Counted from the stretch's first letter, positions 36,801 through 45,318 are shown. The stretch is 56,767 nucleotides of DNA from Candidatus Dactylopiibacterium carminicum (GCF_014736495.1 NZ_MDUX01000020.1:1-56767); one strand, 5' to 3'. Numbers and translations are program-made. Notes: a model not told the origin generated them from the letters alone.

Positions 36801-37423
36801 TCGTCACCTTCGGCGTGGTCACGGGCCTCGTGCAGCCGCTCACCGTCGAGCACCGCATCGAAGACATGGCCCAAGTCTCGGACGTGCAGATCTCCGGGCG
36901 GCTGGCCTTCACGCGCCAGATCACCCACGACTATCCCATCGGCGCGCACATCTCCTCGGCGCTGGTGTCGGGCGACCTGCGCGCCTACGTCTCCAACCTG
37001 TTCGACCAGACCACGTGGAACGGCACGTTTCTGGACGCCATCACCGGCAGCGCGGCCACCGCTACCTACAACGACGTGCTCGCCCCCATCGTGGTGACGA
37101 ACGCGGGCGCGATCACAGAACGCTGGGCAATCCAGTTCACGAACGCGACCTCCTTCAACGTCATCGGCGAGCACGTCGGCGTGATCGCCTCCGGCACCAC
37201 GGGCAGCGACATCGCGCCGATCAACCCGGCTACCGGCAAGCCGTACTTCACGCTCGCCGCCATTGGCTGGGGATCGGGCTGGGCCACGGGCAATGTGCTG
37301 CGCTTCAACACCACCGGCAGCCTGTTCCCGGTGTGGGTGGTGCGCACCATCCAACAAGGCCCGGAAACCGTCACCAACGACGCCTTCACCTTGCTGGTGC
37401 GCGGCGACGTGGATCGTCCTTGA
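33833..37423 (+). CDS. Large tail-tip protein with repeated beta motif
   Basis: A 1196-aa virion protein. Residues 1-300 (MPILAGDVKLVASQVMDDVA and on) form one region; the rest contains at least six copies of a short motif of the form G-T/S-V/I-x-Y-x-x-G-x-V/I: GTINYGRGQIT (about 339), GTVSYTTGTVAVT (434), GTVNYQTGLIQIT (520), GSVNYSTGVVHFT (628), GGINYANGAANIT (764), GSIDYETGVVRVRF (846). The spacing of roughly 80-140 residues suggests a chain of beta domains. It is likely a tail-tip or fibre-type component; no peptidase or lysozyme motif is seen. No lesion was found. Confidence 0.75.
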   Translation: MPILAGDVKLVASQVMDDVAEGGGAPTANVIVDGASNSLFNDISELDRAGGRVNLRKVFASIQTDTTDTYLGGNVVVSDPPGDPRVAVTIFSTEQVFDRRTQARDRIEAYLNKGSMWNSYLLENHIAGQRSIQLFQRVGAELPTIGKTLFLVMNEGLSNEYAQYIRITRIESETRTFSYGSGSSIQDYQAVVVTCDLSDALRYDFAGSPPDRLFTMATGKTKCRDTVVADAAKYCGVVKTTQPVAIGDVAASVTSVFTQLEPSAQTETPLLDLTAGGTSETLIESDNGTVSYTSAVAFNSSTVLSVGNAIQPGTLSIAVSGATLTDNGGDLMSGATVVGTINYGRGQITLASSAPTYSGSKTISFRPAAAPIRVADTAGVRVDIESRSYNYILTIVPSPSPGALQVSYRAQGKWYDLRDNGAGVLKGVSPEYGVGTVSYTTGTVAVTLGALPDVGSEIVYAWGGKANYFNRASSTISPPMVALQLTNAGVTPGSVTITWNDGTARSATDNGKGVISGNAIGTVNYQTGLIQITPTTLPAGGQTYSVAYTWGPPNEEEFHAPLRNGDGSIDVEVDFAGTVELEWNLLIDLYEYISTTPAELQLIRQIDPIKIVKDDGLGVLRDPQGTAFGSVNYSTGVVHFTPDTTVRIPVARYSVTQIGWTRVNNATVPVYRNLFTHWEYITAGASMPVDESGLVKVRYRAAGTSNATNDNFTAGALAIDLTPTFAENIVPGSICFTLGGKTYFDRLGSLYYDLNPVTGAATLAGGINYANGAANITAWVPAAANAVALRSLLTTLDGSPVDEVTFRVPASPVRPSSLQILATRLTGGTINVSANNNGDITGTDVLGSIDYETGVVRVRFGAWVVAAGNEGQSWYDSNAVVTIDGVAKIFKPVPVFADTIRYNAVAYSYLPLDADIIGLDPVRLPQDGRVPIFRAGDFAVIGHTATVGPLAVTSGQLVDCGRQRLSRVRVLDGNGAVVTTDYIADLEAGIVTFGVVTGLVQPLTVEHRIEDMAQVSDVQISGRLAFTRQITHDYPIGAHISSALVSGDLRAYVSNLFDQTTWNGTFLDAITGSAATATYNDVLAPIVVTNAGAITERWAIQFTNATSFNVIGEHVGVIASGTTGSDIAPINPATGKPYFTLAAIGWGSGWATGNVLRFNTTGSLFPVWVVRTIQQGPETVTNDAFTLLVRGDVDRP

Positions 37424-37433
37424 GGGGAATGCC

Positions 37434-38711
37434 ATGAGCAACAAGGTCAAATGGATGCACAACGCGTTCGCCGGAGCGCCCGTGCTGACCAACAACTGGG
37501 GCAGCCTGACGGCACTGCTCGATGCCTGCATCGTCACCGGCTTCAACCTGAAAACCGTGACGGCGCTTGCGCGCACGGGCGAGGTGGCCACGGCGACCAT
37601 CGGCACCGGCCACGGCTTTGTGGTCGATCAGGTGGTGCTGGTTGAGGGCTGCGACCAGCCGTCCTACAACGGCGAGTTCACGGTCACGGCCATCACTTCG
37701 ACCACGGTGAGCTTCCGTGTGGATGTCGATGGAGGAGAACCCGCGTCGCCCGCCACCACGCAGACCAGCATCACGATGAAGATCGCGCCGCTGGGCTTCG
37801 AGACCGTGTTCACGGGCACCAACAAGCGCGCTTACCGCAGCCCGAATCCGCTGTCGAACCGGCACTACCTGCGCGTGGACGACAGCCTGCCCGAAGGCTA
37901 CACGACGACGTGGGCCAAGTTCGCGCGCGTGACCATCGCCGAAGGGATGGCCGACATCGACACCTTCGTCGGTGCGCAAGCGCCGTTCACGCCGGGCGCG
38001 CCGACGCGCAACGAGGTGCCGTCCGGCAGCGGCACGGCGATGTATACGGGCTGGTTCAAGTGGTACTACGCGCGCTCGACCGCCTACGAGAACAACGGGG
38101 ACAGCGGCGCAGCCGCACGCAGTTGGGTGCTGATCGGAGACGACCGGGGATTCTTCCTCGCCAATTCCTCTGGCCTTGGCGGCGACAAGCGCGTGCTGCA
38201 CGCCTTCACCGACTTCGATAGCTACAGGCCCGGCGACAACTTCGCGTCCTACTTGATCGCCACGGAAAACTACAGCCCCACGGGCAGCGGCAACTACTTC
38301 AGCTACCCATCGCAGTATGCCTACTCGGCTTATTCGCTGGACACCACCGGCAAGATTTGCCTGCGCGACTACACCGGCATCGGCGGCAACGTGCGCATCG
38401 GGATGCTCTCGCTCAATGACCAGAACGGCCAGAACGTCTCGGGTCGCTCCGCCGCCATACCGTTCCCGAACGGCCCGGACTACGGGCTGATCATCCACCC
38501 GATCTACCTACGTGAATCGGGCGGCCATCTGCGCGGCACACTGCCGGGGATATTCTGGGTTCACCAGAACCAGCCCTACGGCCATCTGACGAAGATCGAC
38601 AACGTCATCGGCTACGAGGATCGCAAGTTCCTCTACGTGACGGTGGACTACGGCAGCGAAGGAAACACCAGCGGCTTCATGTTCGACATTACCGGGCCGT
38701 GGAGGCATTGA
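37434..38711 (+). CDS. Virion protein, 425 aa, tail-tip region
   Basis: A 425-aa protein starting MSNKVKWMHNAFAGAPVLTN behind GAGGGG. The N-terminal region has a small beta domain with the pattern TGHGFVVDQVVLVEGCDQPS, and the middle (YTGWFKWYYARSTAYENNGD) and end (VTVDYGSEGNTSGFMFDITG) are beta-rich. Such proteins follow the large tail-tip protein in related prophages. No enzyme motif is visible. A structural or receptor-contacting role is inferred. Confidence 0.7.
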   Translation: MSNKVKWMHNAFAGAPVLTNNWGSLTALLDACIVTGFNLKTVTALARTGEVATATIGTGHGFVVDQVVLVEGCDQPSYNGEFTVTAITSTTVSFRVDVDGGEPASPATTQTSITMKIAPLGFETVFTGTNKRAYRSPNPLSNRHYLRVDDSLPEGYTTTWAKFARVTIAEGMADIDTFVGAQAPFTPGAPTRNEVPSGSGTAMYTGWFKWYYARSTAYENNGDSGAAARSWVLIGDDRGFFLANSSGLGGDKRVLHAFTDFDSYRPGDNFASYLIATENYSPTGSGNYFSYPSQYAYSAYSLDTTGKICLRDYTGIGGNVRIGMLSLNDQNGQNVSGRSAAIPFPNGPDYGLIIHPIYLRESGGHLRGTLPGIFWVHQNQPYGHLTKIDNVIGYEDRKFLYVTVDYGSEGNTSGFMFDITGPWRH

Positions 38712-38714
38712 TCG

Positions 38715-39695
38715 ATGGCCTATCCGTTTGAGGAGGATTTCGCCACCGGCATTCCGTCCGGCTTCGCCAGCAACGGCGGCGGTGGCGGCATCACGGCGAC
38801 GTGGAACGAGGGACAGCAGGCCGCCGAGCTGGTGTTCAACAACGCCCAGAACTTCTGGCGGCTGACGGATGCACCGCTGTCCACCGACTTCTGGTTCGAG
38901 ATGGACGTGGAGATCGTGGCATCGGCTGCGCCGCCGCCGCACTTCGGCTTTTGGCTGTGGACGGGCGTGGCGACCTACGAAGGGCATCGCCTGTGCGTCT
39001 ACAACAGCAACTGGGCGCATTCGTACTGGTCGAGTAGCGGCTCCGAATACGAGCACATCGCCGAAGCGTGGGCAGGCTGGGCGGTGGTCGGCGCGCGGCG
39101 CACGCTGCGGCTCGACGTGAAGCGTCAAGCCCATCTGGACGTGTGGCTGCTGCAACTGTCGGTCGATGGCGAAGTGGTCTGGCGCGACTTCAAACGGTGG
39201 TATTCGGCGTTCCGACCCTGCATCTTCGGCTACGGCATCACGCTGCGCGTACATCGCGTGGCCGGAGATGCACCGACCGTGCTGGGGGACGCACCCGTTC
39301 CCGCGCATCGGCGATTGCCCACCGCCCTGGCGCACCGCGTTCTCGTGCCGGACAACGCGGCGATGGTCGGCTACCACCACCGCGCCTTGCGTCCGCTGCT
39401 CGGCAAACGCAACCACTACTACCACGGCGGCCACCGCATCGCGGGCACGGTGAAGCACCGCGTCAAAGGCGTGATCGCCGATGAGCCACTGCGGCGGCGC
39501 GTGCTGCTGATCGACCAGGCCACCTACGCCGTGGTGCGCGAGACGTGGAGCGATGCAGCCACCGGCGCGTACTCGTTCGACTACATCGACGACGTGCCGC
39601 GCTATCTCGTCATCGCCTTCGACCACGAACGCCAGCACCGCGCGGTCGTCGCCGACAACCTGCGCGCGCAACTCATGACGGAGCTTTCCCCGTGA
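38715..39695 (+). CDS. Virion protein, 326 aa, lectin-like N-terminus
   Basis: A 326-aa protein. The N-terminal half (FEEDFATGIPSGFASNGGGG; TDFWFEMDVEIVASAAPPPH; YEGHRLCVYNSNWAHSYW) looks like a jelly-roll carbohydrate-binding fold. The C-terminal part has RRVLLIDQATYAVVRETWSD and GAYSFDYIDDVPRYLVIAFD, typical of a small beta domain found in tail proteins. The stop overlaps the GTG start of the next gene. A host-surface binding role is inferred. Confidence 0.7.
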   Translation: MAYPFEEDFATGIPSGFASNGGGGGITATWNEGQQAAELVFNNAQNFWRLTDAPLSTDFWFEMDVEIVASAAPPPHFGFWLWTGVATYEGHRLCVYNSNWAHSYWSSSGSEYEHIAEAWAGWAVVGARRTLRLDVKRQAHLDVWLLQLSVDGEVVWRDFKRWYSAFRPCIFGYGITLRVHRVAGDAPTVLGDAPVPAHRRLPTALAHRVLVPDNAAMVGYHHRALRPLLGKRNHYYHGGHRIAGTVKHRVKGVIADEPLRRRVLLIDQATYAVVRETWSDAATGAYSFDYIDDVPRYLVIAFDHERQHRAVVADNLRAQLMTELSP

Positions 39696-40081
39696 TCCAG
39701 ATTTCCACCGCGCTCAACGACTACCGCCTGAACGCCGTCATCAACTTCCTCGCCATCGGCACCGAAAACGCCCGCGTCCAGATCTACGGCGGCGAGCGCC
39801 CGGACTTCGGCGAGGAACCGGACGGCGACCTGCTGGCGACCATCGTGCTGGTCGAACCCATTGGCGAGGTCGAGGATGGTCTGTTGGCGATCACGCCCAC
39901 CGGCGAAGCCCTGATCGAAGCCAGCGGCGTGGCAACGTGGGCGCGCATCGTCAATGGCGACGGCGCGCTGGCGTGGGATTGCGACGTGTCCGATCTGAAC
40001 GGCGCGGGCGAACTGCGCCTGCCTTCCACCACGCTCTACGCCGGGGGCTACACCCGCATCGTGTCCGGCCTGCTGGGGTAG
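39692..40081 (+). CDS. Tail-region protein, 129 aa
   Basis: A 129-aa protein from the GTG at 39692, which overlaps the previous stop. It starts VIQISTALNDYRLNAVINFL, with a beta-rich core (ARVQIYGGERPDFGEEPDGD) and ends TTLYAGGYTRIVSGLLG followed by TAG. Ending in TAG is relevant to the in-frame TAG codons elsewhere, since it shows that TAG is read as a stop here. No named family. Confidence 0.7.
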   Translation: MIQISTALNDYRLNAVINFLAIGTENARVQIYGGERPDFGEEPDGDLLATIVLVEPIGEVEDGLLAITPTGEALIEASGVATWARIVNGDGALAWDCDVSDLNGAGELRLPSTTLYAGGYTRIVSGLLG

Positions 40082-40084
40082 CCC

Positions 40085-42012
40085 ATGAGCGAACCCGGCG
40101 ATGTCATCCTCGCCGCGACGCTGCCGGAACTGAGCTTCACCGCCACCGCCATCCCCGACGCCAAGGCGACGCTGCTGGCGAACCTGCCGCCGCTCACCTT
40201 CGTGGCGAGCACGGGGACACTGGCGGGCGCGGCGCTGGCGGCCACGCTGCCCGCGCTGGTGTTCGCGGCGCAGGCCGTGCCGGTGACGGACGTGGCGCTG
40301 ACCGGAGCCTTCCCGCCGCTGGAACTGGTGGCCGAGGCGCGCTACCAGTCCTACGCGGTGCGCCCGGTCACCGGCCAGAGCGCCACCCGCTGGGGGCACG
40401 CCGCCAGCCGCGACGCCGGGGCCGAGGATCGGCGCGAGGCCACCGTGCGCGAACACGCGCCCACCCGAGCGCCGTGGCAGCGGCTGGCCCACGTGCGGGC
40501 GTGGCGTACCGACGCCACAGCACGCGCGTGCGCCCGCCCGTGGCCAACCGGGCGGGGCACCAAGAAGCCGTGCCAGTGCAAATCGGTGGGCGGGTGGGAC
40601 ACGCCGACGCCATCCGGCTGCGCACGACGCGCAGTTCGGCCTTCGAAGGCGCGATCCGCGCCGAATGGCTGCGCTGGGCGCTGCGGCATCAGGACGGCTG
40701 GCGCGACCGGCGGTTCATGGGCACCTCGCGCTTTGATACGGCGCGGCGGCACGCCGGGCACTTCCACGCCGAGGAAATCCAGAACGCGGTTTACCTGCGC
40801 CGCTGGTGGCGTTCGTTCTTCCAAGCGGCGATGCGCCCGCTGCCGGGCCGCCATCCGCCGGTGCCGTTCGTGCCGCCGGTGCCTGCGGCCTGCTACCTGC
40901 CGAACGCGCATCTGCTGTTCACCGAGGACGCCGCCATCGACGGCGACCTGTTGTTCGTCTGCGAGCACTCCGACCACCCGGACGCCGGGTCGGTGCTCGT
41001 TCCCAACCGGAGGGTGTATTTCGTGATCAATGAGGTGACGCTGACGCGCTGGCCGGATGGCACACCGGTGCCGGTGCTGGGCCTGTCGCTGTCGCTGGAT
41101 GCCGATTCGTGGGCATGGGGCTTCGAGGCCACGCTGCCGGTCATCGCCGAATCGCTGGTCGTGCCCGACGTGGGTGCTGCGCCGGTCGAGCTGATCGCCA
41201 CGGTCAACGGCACCGCTTTCCACGTTCTTGCCGAGAACCTGAGCCGCGAGCGCGTGTTCGGCGACGCCAGCATCCGCATTTCCGGGCGCGGGCGCAGCGC
41301 GGCGCTGGCCGCGCCCTATGCGCCGGTGATCGCGTTGGCCAACACCGAGCCGCGCAGCGCCCGGCAGTTGATGGACGACGTGCTCACCTTCAACGGCATC
41401 CCGCTGGGCTGGACGGTGGATTGGGCGCTGACCGACTGGCTGGTGCCCACGGGCGTGTTCGCCAAGCAAGGCACATGGATCGAAGCGTTGACCGCCATCG
41501 TCGGCGCGGCAGGCGGCTACCTGCTGCCGCATCCGTCCGAGAAGATTCTGCGGGTGCGTCATCGCTATCCGGTCGTGCCGTGGGATTGGTAGATCGAGGT
41601 GACGCCAGACTTCGTGCTGCCGGTGGACACGGTGGCGCGCGAGTCGCTGCGCTGGATCGACAAGCCCGCCTACAATCGCGTGTTCGTGGCGGGCCAAGAA
41701 ACCGGTGTGCTCGGTCAGGTCACGCGCACCGGCACGGCGGGCGACGTGCTCGCGCCGATGGTGGTGGATGCGCTCATCACCCAAGCGGCGGCGGCACGTC
41801 AGCGCGGCATCGCCATCCTGTCGGACACGGGCCGCCAGATCGAAGTGACGCTGCGTTTGCCGGTGCTGCCCGAAACCGGAATCATCGAACCGGGCGCGTT
41901 CGTCGCCTATCAGGACGGCGGCGTGGCGCGGCTCGGCATCGTGCGCTCCACGCGCGTCGAAGCGGGGCTGCCGGAAGTCTGGCAGACCCTCGGAGTGCAG
42001 AGCCATGCATAA
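40085..42012 (+). pseudogene. Large tail-tip/baseplate protein with frameshift and in-frame TAG
   Basis: The intact gene would encode about 640 aa. The first frame runs from MSEPGDVILAATLPELSFTA through Ala-rich repeats (LAATLPALVFAAQAVP). Near 40500 one base is missing and the frame moves to VAYRRHSTRVRPPVANRAGH. It then continues through YFVINEVTLTRWPDGTPVPV to PVVPWDW, where TAG (41590-41592) interrupts, and resumes in the same frame with VTPDFVLPVDTVARESLRW up to LGVQSHA. Two independent lesions make sequencing error alone less likely for this gene. Confidence 0.8.
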
Positions 42013-42226
42013 CCTCTACCAGCAGTTCCGGCAGTTGCTGCCCGATGCGCCGCTGCAAGCGGGCACCGTGCTCGAAGTCGGCTCCGGCGTGGCCTTGGTG
42101 GTGCTGCCCGGCGGCGGCCTGATCCGCGCGCGCGGCAACGCCACCGTGGGGCAAACCGTGTTCGTGCGCGACGACGTGATCGAGGGCGCTGCGCCGTCGC
42201 TGCCGATGGAAGTCATCGACATCTAA
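42005..42226 (+). CDS. Small tail-region protein, 73 aa
   Basis: A 73-aa protein that overlaps the end of the tail-tip gene by 8 bases. The pattern GTVLEVGSGVALVVLPGGGL, IRARGNATVGQTVFVRDDVI suggests a small OB-like or beta-barrel fold, as in membrane-piercing spike adaptors of tail tips. Ends MEVIDI followed by TAA. Confidence 0.7.
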   Translation: MHNLYQQFRQLLPDAPLQAGTVLEVGSGVALVVLPGGGLIRARGNATVGQTVFVRDDVIEGAAPSLPMEVIDI

Positions 42227-42256
42227 ACCGCTTCCTCAACCCTCGTTTCAACCCTG

Positions 42257-42298
42257 AAACCCGCTCCGGTGCTTCGGCATCGGGCGGGTTTCGCATTT
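42257..42298 (+). terminator. Likely terminator between tail and lysis genes
   Basis: AAACCCGC (42257-42264) and GCGGGTTT (42284-42291) form an 8-bp stem with an inner loop region, followed by a short T-rich stretch (TTTCGCATTT). The poor T-run makes it partial at best. Confidence 0.5.
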
Positions 42299-42311
42299 CT
42301 GGAGAAAGCCC

Positions 42312-42602
42312 ATGACCGAAGAAGCCAAACCCGAAGACACGCTGCTCCTGCGCCGCGAGGACTTCGAAGACCTGCTCGACCGCGCCGCCGAACGCGGGGC
42401 CGAGCATTGCCTCGCCCATCTGGGCTTGGAAAACGGCAGCGCCGCGCGCGACATCCGCGAACTGCGCGATCTGCTCGAAGCGTGGCGCGACGCCCGCCGC
42501 ACCGTCTGGCGCACGGTCATCAAGGTCGCCACCACGGGCCTGCTGGCCGCGTTGCTGGTCGGTGCCGCCATCAAGCTCAAGCTGACCGGAGGTGCGCCAT
42601 GA
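42312..42602 (+). CDS. Small membrane protein (DUF6127-like), lysis region
   Basis: A 96-aa protein with a charged N-terminal part (LLRREDFEDLLDRAAERGAE), a helical arm and one transmembrane segment near the C-terminus (VATTGLLAALLVGAAIKLKL). It lies directly upstream of the holin-like gene with a 4-base overlap. It matches what I remember of DUF6127 proteins in lysis cassettes. It is probably a holin partner or antiholin, inferred from position. Confidence 0.75.
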   Translation: MTEEAKPEDTLLLRREDFEDLLDRAAERGAEHCLAHLGLENGSAARDIRELRDLLEAWRDARRTVWRTVIKVATTGLLAALLVGAAIKLKLTGGAP

Positions 42603-43075
42603 TCGAGACGCTGCTGGGTGGTCTGCTGGGCGGCGTGTTCCGCCTCGCGCCCGAAGTGCTGAAGTGGCTCGACCGCAAGGGCGAGCGCGGCCACGAACTG
42701 GCGATGCAGGACAAGGCGCTGGAGTTCGAGAAGCTGCGCGGGGCGCAGCGGATGGCCGAGATCGGCGCGGCGGCGGATGCCGCGTGGAACGCCGGAGCCA
42801 TCGAGGCGCTGAAGGGAGCGGTCGGCGCGCAGGGCAAGCTGTCGGGCGTGCGCTGGGTGGATGCGCTGTCGTGCAGCGTGCGCCCGGTCATCACCTACTG
42901 GTTCATGGCGCTCTACTGCGCGGCCAAGACCGCCGCTTTCGTCGGCGCGGTGGACGCGAACATCGACTGGATCGCGGCGATCCAAGCGGCGTGGAGCGAG
43001 GCCGATCAGGCGCTGTGGGCCGGTGTGCTGAACTTCTGGTTCCTCGGTCGCGTGTTTGAGCGGGTGAAGTCGTGA
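42599..43075 (+). CDS. Holin-like membrane protein (3TM type)
   Basis: A 158-aa protein with an N-terminal helix (LLGGLLGGVFRLAPEVLKWL), a charged linker rich in Glu/Lys/Arg, and two hydrophobic segments (SCSVRPVITYWFMALYCAAK and the segment around WAGVLNFWFLGRVF). This layout is typical of the 3TM holin group in phages of this type. It sits immediately before the endolysin gene, whose GTG start overlaps its stop. Pore formation is inferred from context. Confidence 0.7.
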   Translation: MIETLLGGLLGGVFRLAPEVLKWLDRKGERGHELAMQDKALEFEKLRGAQRMAEIGAAADAAWNAGAIEALKGAVGAQGKLSGVRWVDALSCSVRPVITYWFMALYCAAKTAAFVGAVDANIDWIAAIQAAWSEADQALWAGVLNFWFLGRVFERVKS

Positions 43076-43530
43076 GCAGCATCCTGATGCCGCAGGCGGC
43101 CATCGCGCTCGCCAAGCGGTTCGAGGGCTTCCACCGCGTGCCGAAGAACAATCCGGGCCGGGCGCATCCCTACGTGTGCCCGGCAGGGTTCTGGACGATT
43201 GGCTACGGGCATCTGTGCGACGCCCAGCACCCGCCGATCACCGAGGCCGAGGCGGAAGCCTATCTGGCCCGTGACCTGAACACGGCGCTGGCCGCCACGC
43301 TGCGCCACTGCCCGGTGCTGGCCACCGAGCCGGAAGGGCGGCTGGCGGCCATCGTGGACTTCACCTTCAACCTCGGTGGCGGGCGCTTGCAGACCTCGAC
43401 CCTGCGGCGTCGCGTGAACCAGCAAGACTGGGCCGCCGCCGCGACAGAGCTGCGCCGTTGGGTCTATGGTGGCGGCAAGGTGCTGCCGGGCCTCGTGGCG
43501 CGGCGCAAGGCCGAGGTGGCGCTGCTGTGA
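43072..43530 (+). CDS. Endolysin, GH24 lysozyme
   Basis: A 152-aa muramidase. The catalytic set is Glu18 (KRFEGFH), Cys36 (YVCPAGFW) in the position of the usual Asp/Cys, and Thr42 (TIGYGH). FTFNLGGGRLQTSTLRRR and the Trp-rich C-terminal part complete the fold. It has a GTG start overlapping the holin stop, so expression is translationally coupled. No signal peptide is seen, so release depends on the holin. Confidence 0.93.
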   Translation: MSSILMPQAAIALAKRFEGFHRVPKNNPGRAHPYVCPAGFWTIGYGHLCDAQHPPITEAEAEAYLARDLNTALAATLRHCPVLATEPEGRLAAIVDFTFNLGGGRLQTSTLRRRVNQQDWAAAATELRRWVYGGGKVLPGLVARRKAEVALL

Positions 43531-43610
43531 TGACCACAAAACCTGTCCGGGAGGGGTGCCCCTCCGGGGGAGCCTCCGGTAAAATCACCTGTTTAGAGGG
43601 GCAGAAAAGA

Positions 43611-44087
43611 ATGACTGTATTCACAATCGGCTACGAAGGACTGGACATCGACGATTTCATGTCGCTGCTCTCCGAGCACGGCATTGAAACCGTCGTGGAC
43701 ATCCGCGAGCTGCCCCTGTCCCGCAAACCCGGTTTCTCGAAGAAGGCGCTGGCCAACGTCCTCAACCTCTCCGGCCTCGAGTACGTCCACATCGTCGAGC
43801 TGGGCTGCCCGAGGCCCGTGCGCGACGGCTACCGGGCCGATGGCGATTGGAAACGCTACACGGCGGGTTTCCTCAAGTACCTGAAGACGCAGAAAGACGC
43901 CATCGCTGAATTGGCCGATCTGGTGCAATCCTCGACCTGCGCGCTGCTGTGCTACGAGGCCGATTTCAATTTCTGCCACCGCTCGATGGTGGCCGACGCC
44001 GTCAGCAAGCAGTGCGACGCGGACATCGAACACATCCCCGTCGTCAAAGCAGCGACATCTGCCGGTCGTCAACTGGCGTTCGCTTAG
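43611..44087 (+). CDS. DUF488 protein
   Basis: A 158-aa protein with the DUF488 signatures FTIGYEGLDIDDFMSLL, VDIRELPLSRKPGFSKKAL, and LLCYEADFNFCHRSMVAD at the end of the domain. DUF488 proteins are of unknown biochemical function; several are linked to nucleic-acid-modifying loci. It follows the lysis cassette after a strong hairpin (43547-43567) and starts behind GAGGGG. Its 3' end overlaps by 44 bases the end of the convergent 276-aa gene. Confidence 0.85.
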   Translation: MTVFTIGYEGLDIDDFMSLLSEHGIETVVDIRELPLSRKPGFSKKALANVLNLSGLEYVHIVELGCPRPVRDGYRADGDWKRYTAGFLKYLKTQKDAIAELADLVQSSTCALLCYEADFNFCHRSMVADAVSKQCDADIEHIPVVKAATSAGRQLAFA

Positions 44088-44874
44088 GCGGGTAGATCAG
44101 GCTGACGATCAGCCACTGGTCTTGGAACCGGTGCTGGTTGCCCATCAAAAACATCAGTTCCTTGCTGCCGAGGTCTTCCTCCAGCTTGGCGCGAAACGGC
44201 TGCTCCGAATCGACGCCGTGGCTCTGGCGGCACTTCCAGAACAGCGCGCCCGCCTCCCAATCCACGATCTTGTGCCGGTGTTCCTTCTCGCCCTCCGGCG
44301 TGTCGCACACGTAGCGGTAGTGGAAGTCGAAGGGCACCTTGCGCAACTGCTTCACCTGCTTGCGTTCCTCGACTTCCGAAAACAGATTGCCCTGCATCTG
44401 CTCTTGCAGCAGCTTCTCGCGCTCCTCGTCCGTCCAGTCCGGGTTGCGAGCTTTCGTGATGTCGAGGCCCAGCAGTCGCTTGGGGCGCAGCAGGGCAAGC
44501 GATAAGCCATCGGCAAGGCGGGCAGCATCGATGGCGTCGAAACTCTCGAAGGACGGCATCTTGTCCAGCCATTCCCACCGGCTGGCCCACGCCTTCTTGG
44601 TGTCGATCACCTCGCCGCAGTTGATGGTATCGACGTAAACCTTGTGGCTTTCGGGCCGGTGATCCTTGTTGGCCTTCTCGACGCGAACGTCGATCCACTG
44701 CCACTTCTTGAACTGCTGGCCATCCTCGACCATCCGGAACGGCACGGGGAAAAGGCGGCGCATTGCGCCACCTTGGGCGATGCCCGCGACGCAGGAGGTT
44801 TCCACGTACTGCGCGCTCGGCGACGGATAGGTCTTCGCCAGTATCAGGATTCTTTCCACCCGTCCCAAAGCCAT
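44044..44874 (-). CDS. Unknown 276-aa protein convergent with the DUF488 gene
   Basis: A 276-aa protein, intact, starting MALGRVERILILAKTYPSPS. It contains FKKWQWIDVRVEKANKDHRP and VDTINCGEVIDTKKAW, with an acidic helical middle (WTDEEREKLLQEQMQGNLFS), and ends PVDDRQMSLL. The last residues QMSLL resemble the bacterial sliding-clamp binding motif (Q-L/M-x-L-F/L). The start region (LAKTYPSPSAQYVETSCVAG) is the kind of N-terminus seen in uncharacterised proteins encoded beside DUF488 genes. The two genes overlap tail to tail by 44 bases. I cannot assign a biochemical function. Confidence 0.75.
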   Translation of the reverse strand: MALGRVERILILAKTYPSPSAQYVETSCVAGIAQGGAMRRLFPVPFRMVEDGQQFKKWQWIDVRVEKANKDHRPESHKVYVDTINCGEVIDTKKAWASRWEWLDKMPSFESFDAIDAARLADGLSLALLRPKRLLGLDITKARNPDWTDEEREKLLQEQMQGNLFSEVEERKQVKQLRKVPFDFHYRYVCDTPEGEKEHRHKIVDWEAGALFWKCRQSHGVDSEQPFRAKLEEDLGSKELMFLMGNQHRFQDQWLIVSLIYPPKRTPVDDRQMSLL

Positions 44875-45027
44875 CGCGCGTCTCCCTCGTTTTCTTGATT
44901 GTCAGCCGCCACGCCCGGTTTGGGTTGGCGGCTTCGCAACGCGCCATCCCCATAGCATCCGAACGCGCTTGGCTTCTCGGCCAGACAGCGCGTTCATGTC
45001 ATCCGTATCGACCACGGAGCAACCACC

Positions 45028-45318
45028 ATGAGCAACCGATTCAAGAAAGCTGTCATCGACGACGTGACCGCGCGCAACATCGACGCCAGTCTGCAAGAGA
45101 ACCTGCTCGACCTGTTCGAGTCGGCCATGAAGTCGGTGGCCACGACGCTGGTGCGCGAGGCCAAATTCGACACCACCGACTTCGCCACCGCGAAGATGCG
45201 CGGCTGCGAGGGCTTCACGCTGCTGGTGAGCCGCGCCCGCGCGGATTCCCGCGACGGCTGGTTCGGCGCGCTTCAGCGGGGTGACGAACGCCTCGACGTG
45301 GTCGGCCATCTGGAATAA
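45028..45318 (+). CDS. Unknown 96-aa protein
   Basis: A 96-aa soluble protein starting MSNRFKKAVIDDVTARNIDA, with a helical middle (LLDLFESAMKSVATTLVREA) and an end rich in Asp/Arg (SRARADSRDGWFGALQRGDE). It is transcribed away from the 276-aa gene; the 153 bases between them contain no further gene. The end of the gene nearly abuts the opposing COG2958-like gene (3 bases apart). Confidence 0.65.
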   Translation: MSNRFKKAVIDDVTARNIDASLQENLLDLFESAMKSVATTLVREAKFDTTDFATAKMRGCEGFTLLVSRARADSRDGWFGALQRGDERLDVVGHLE

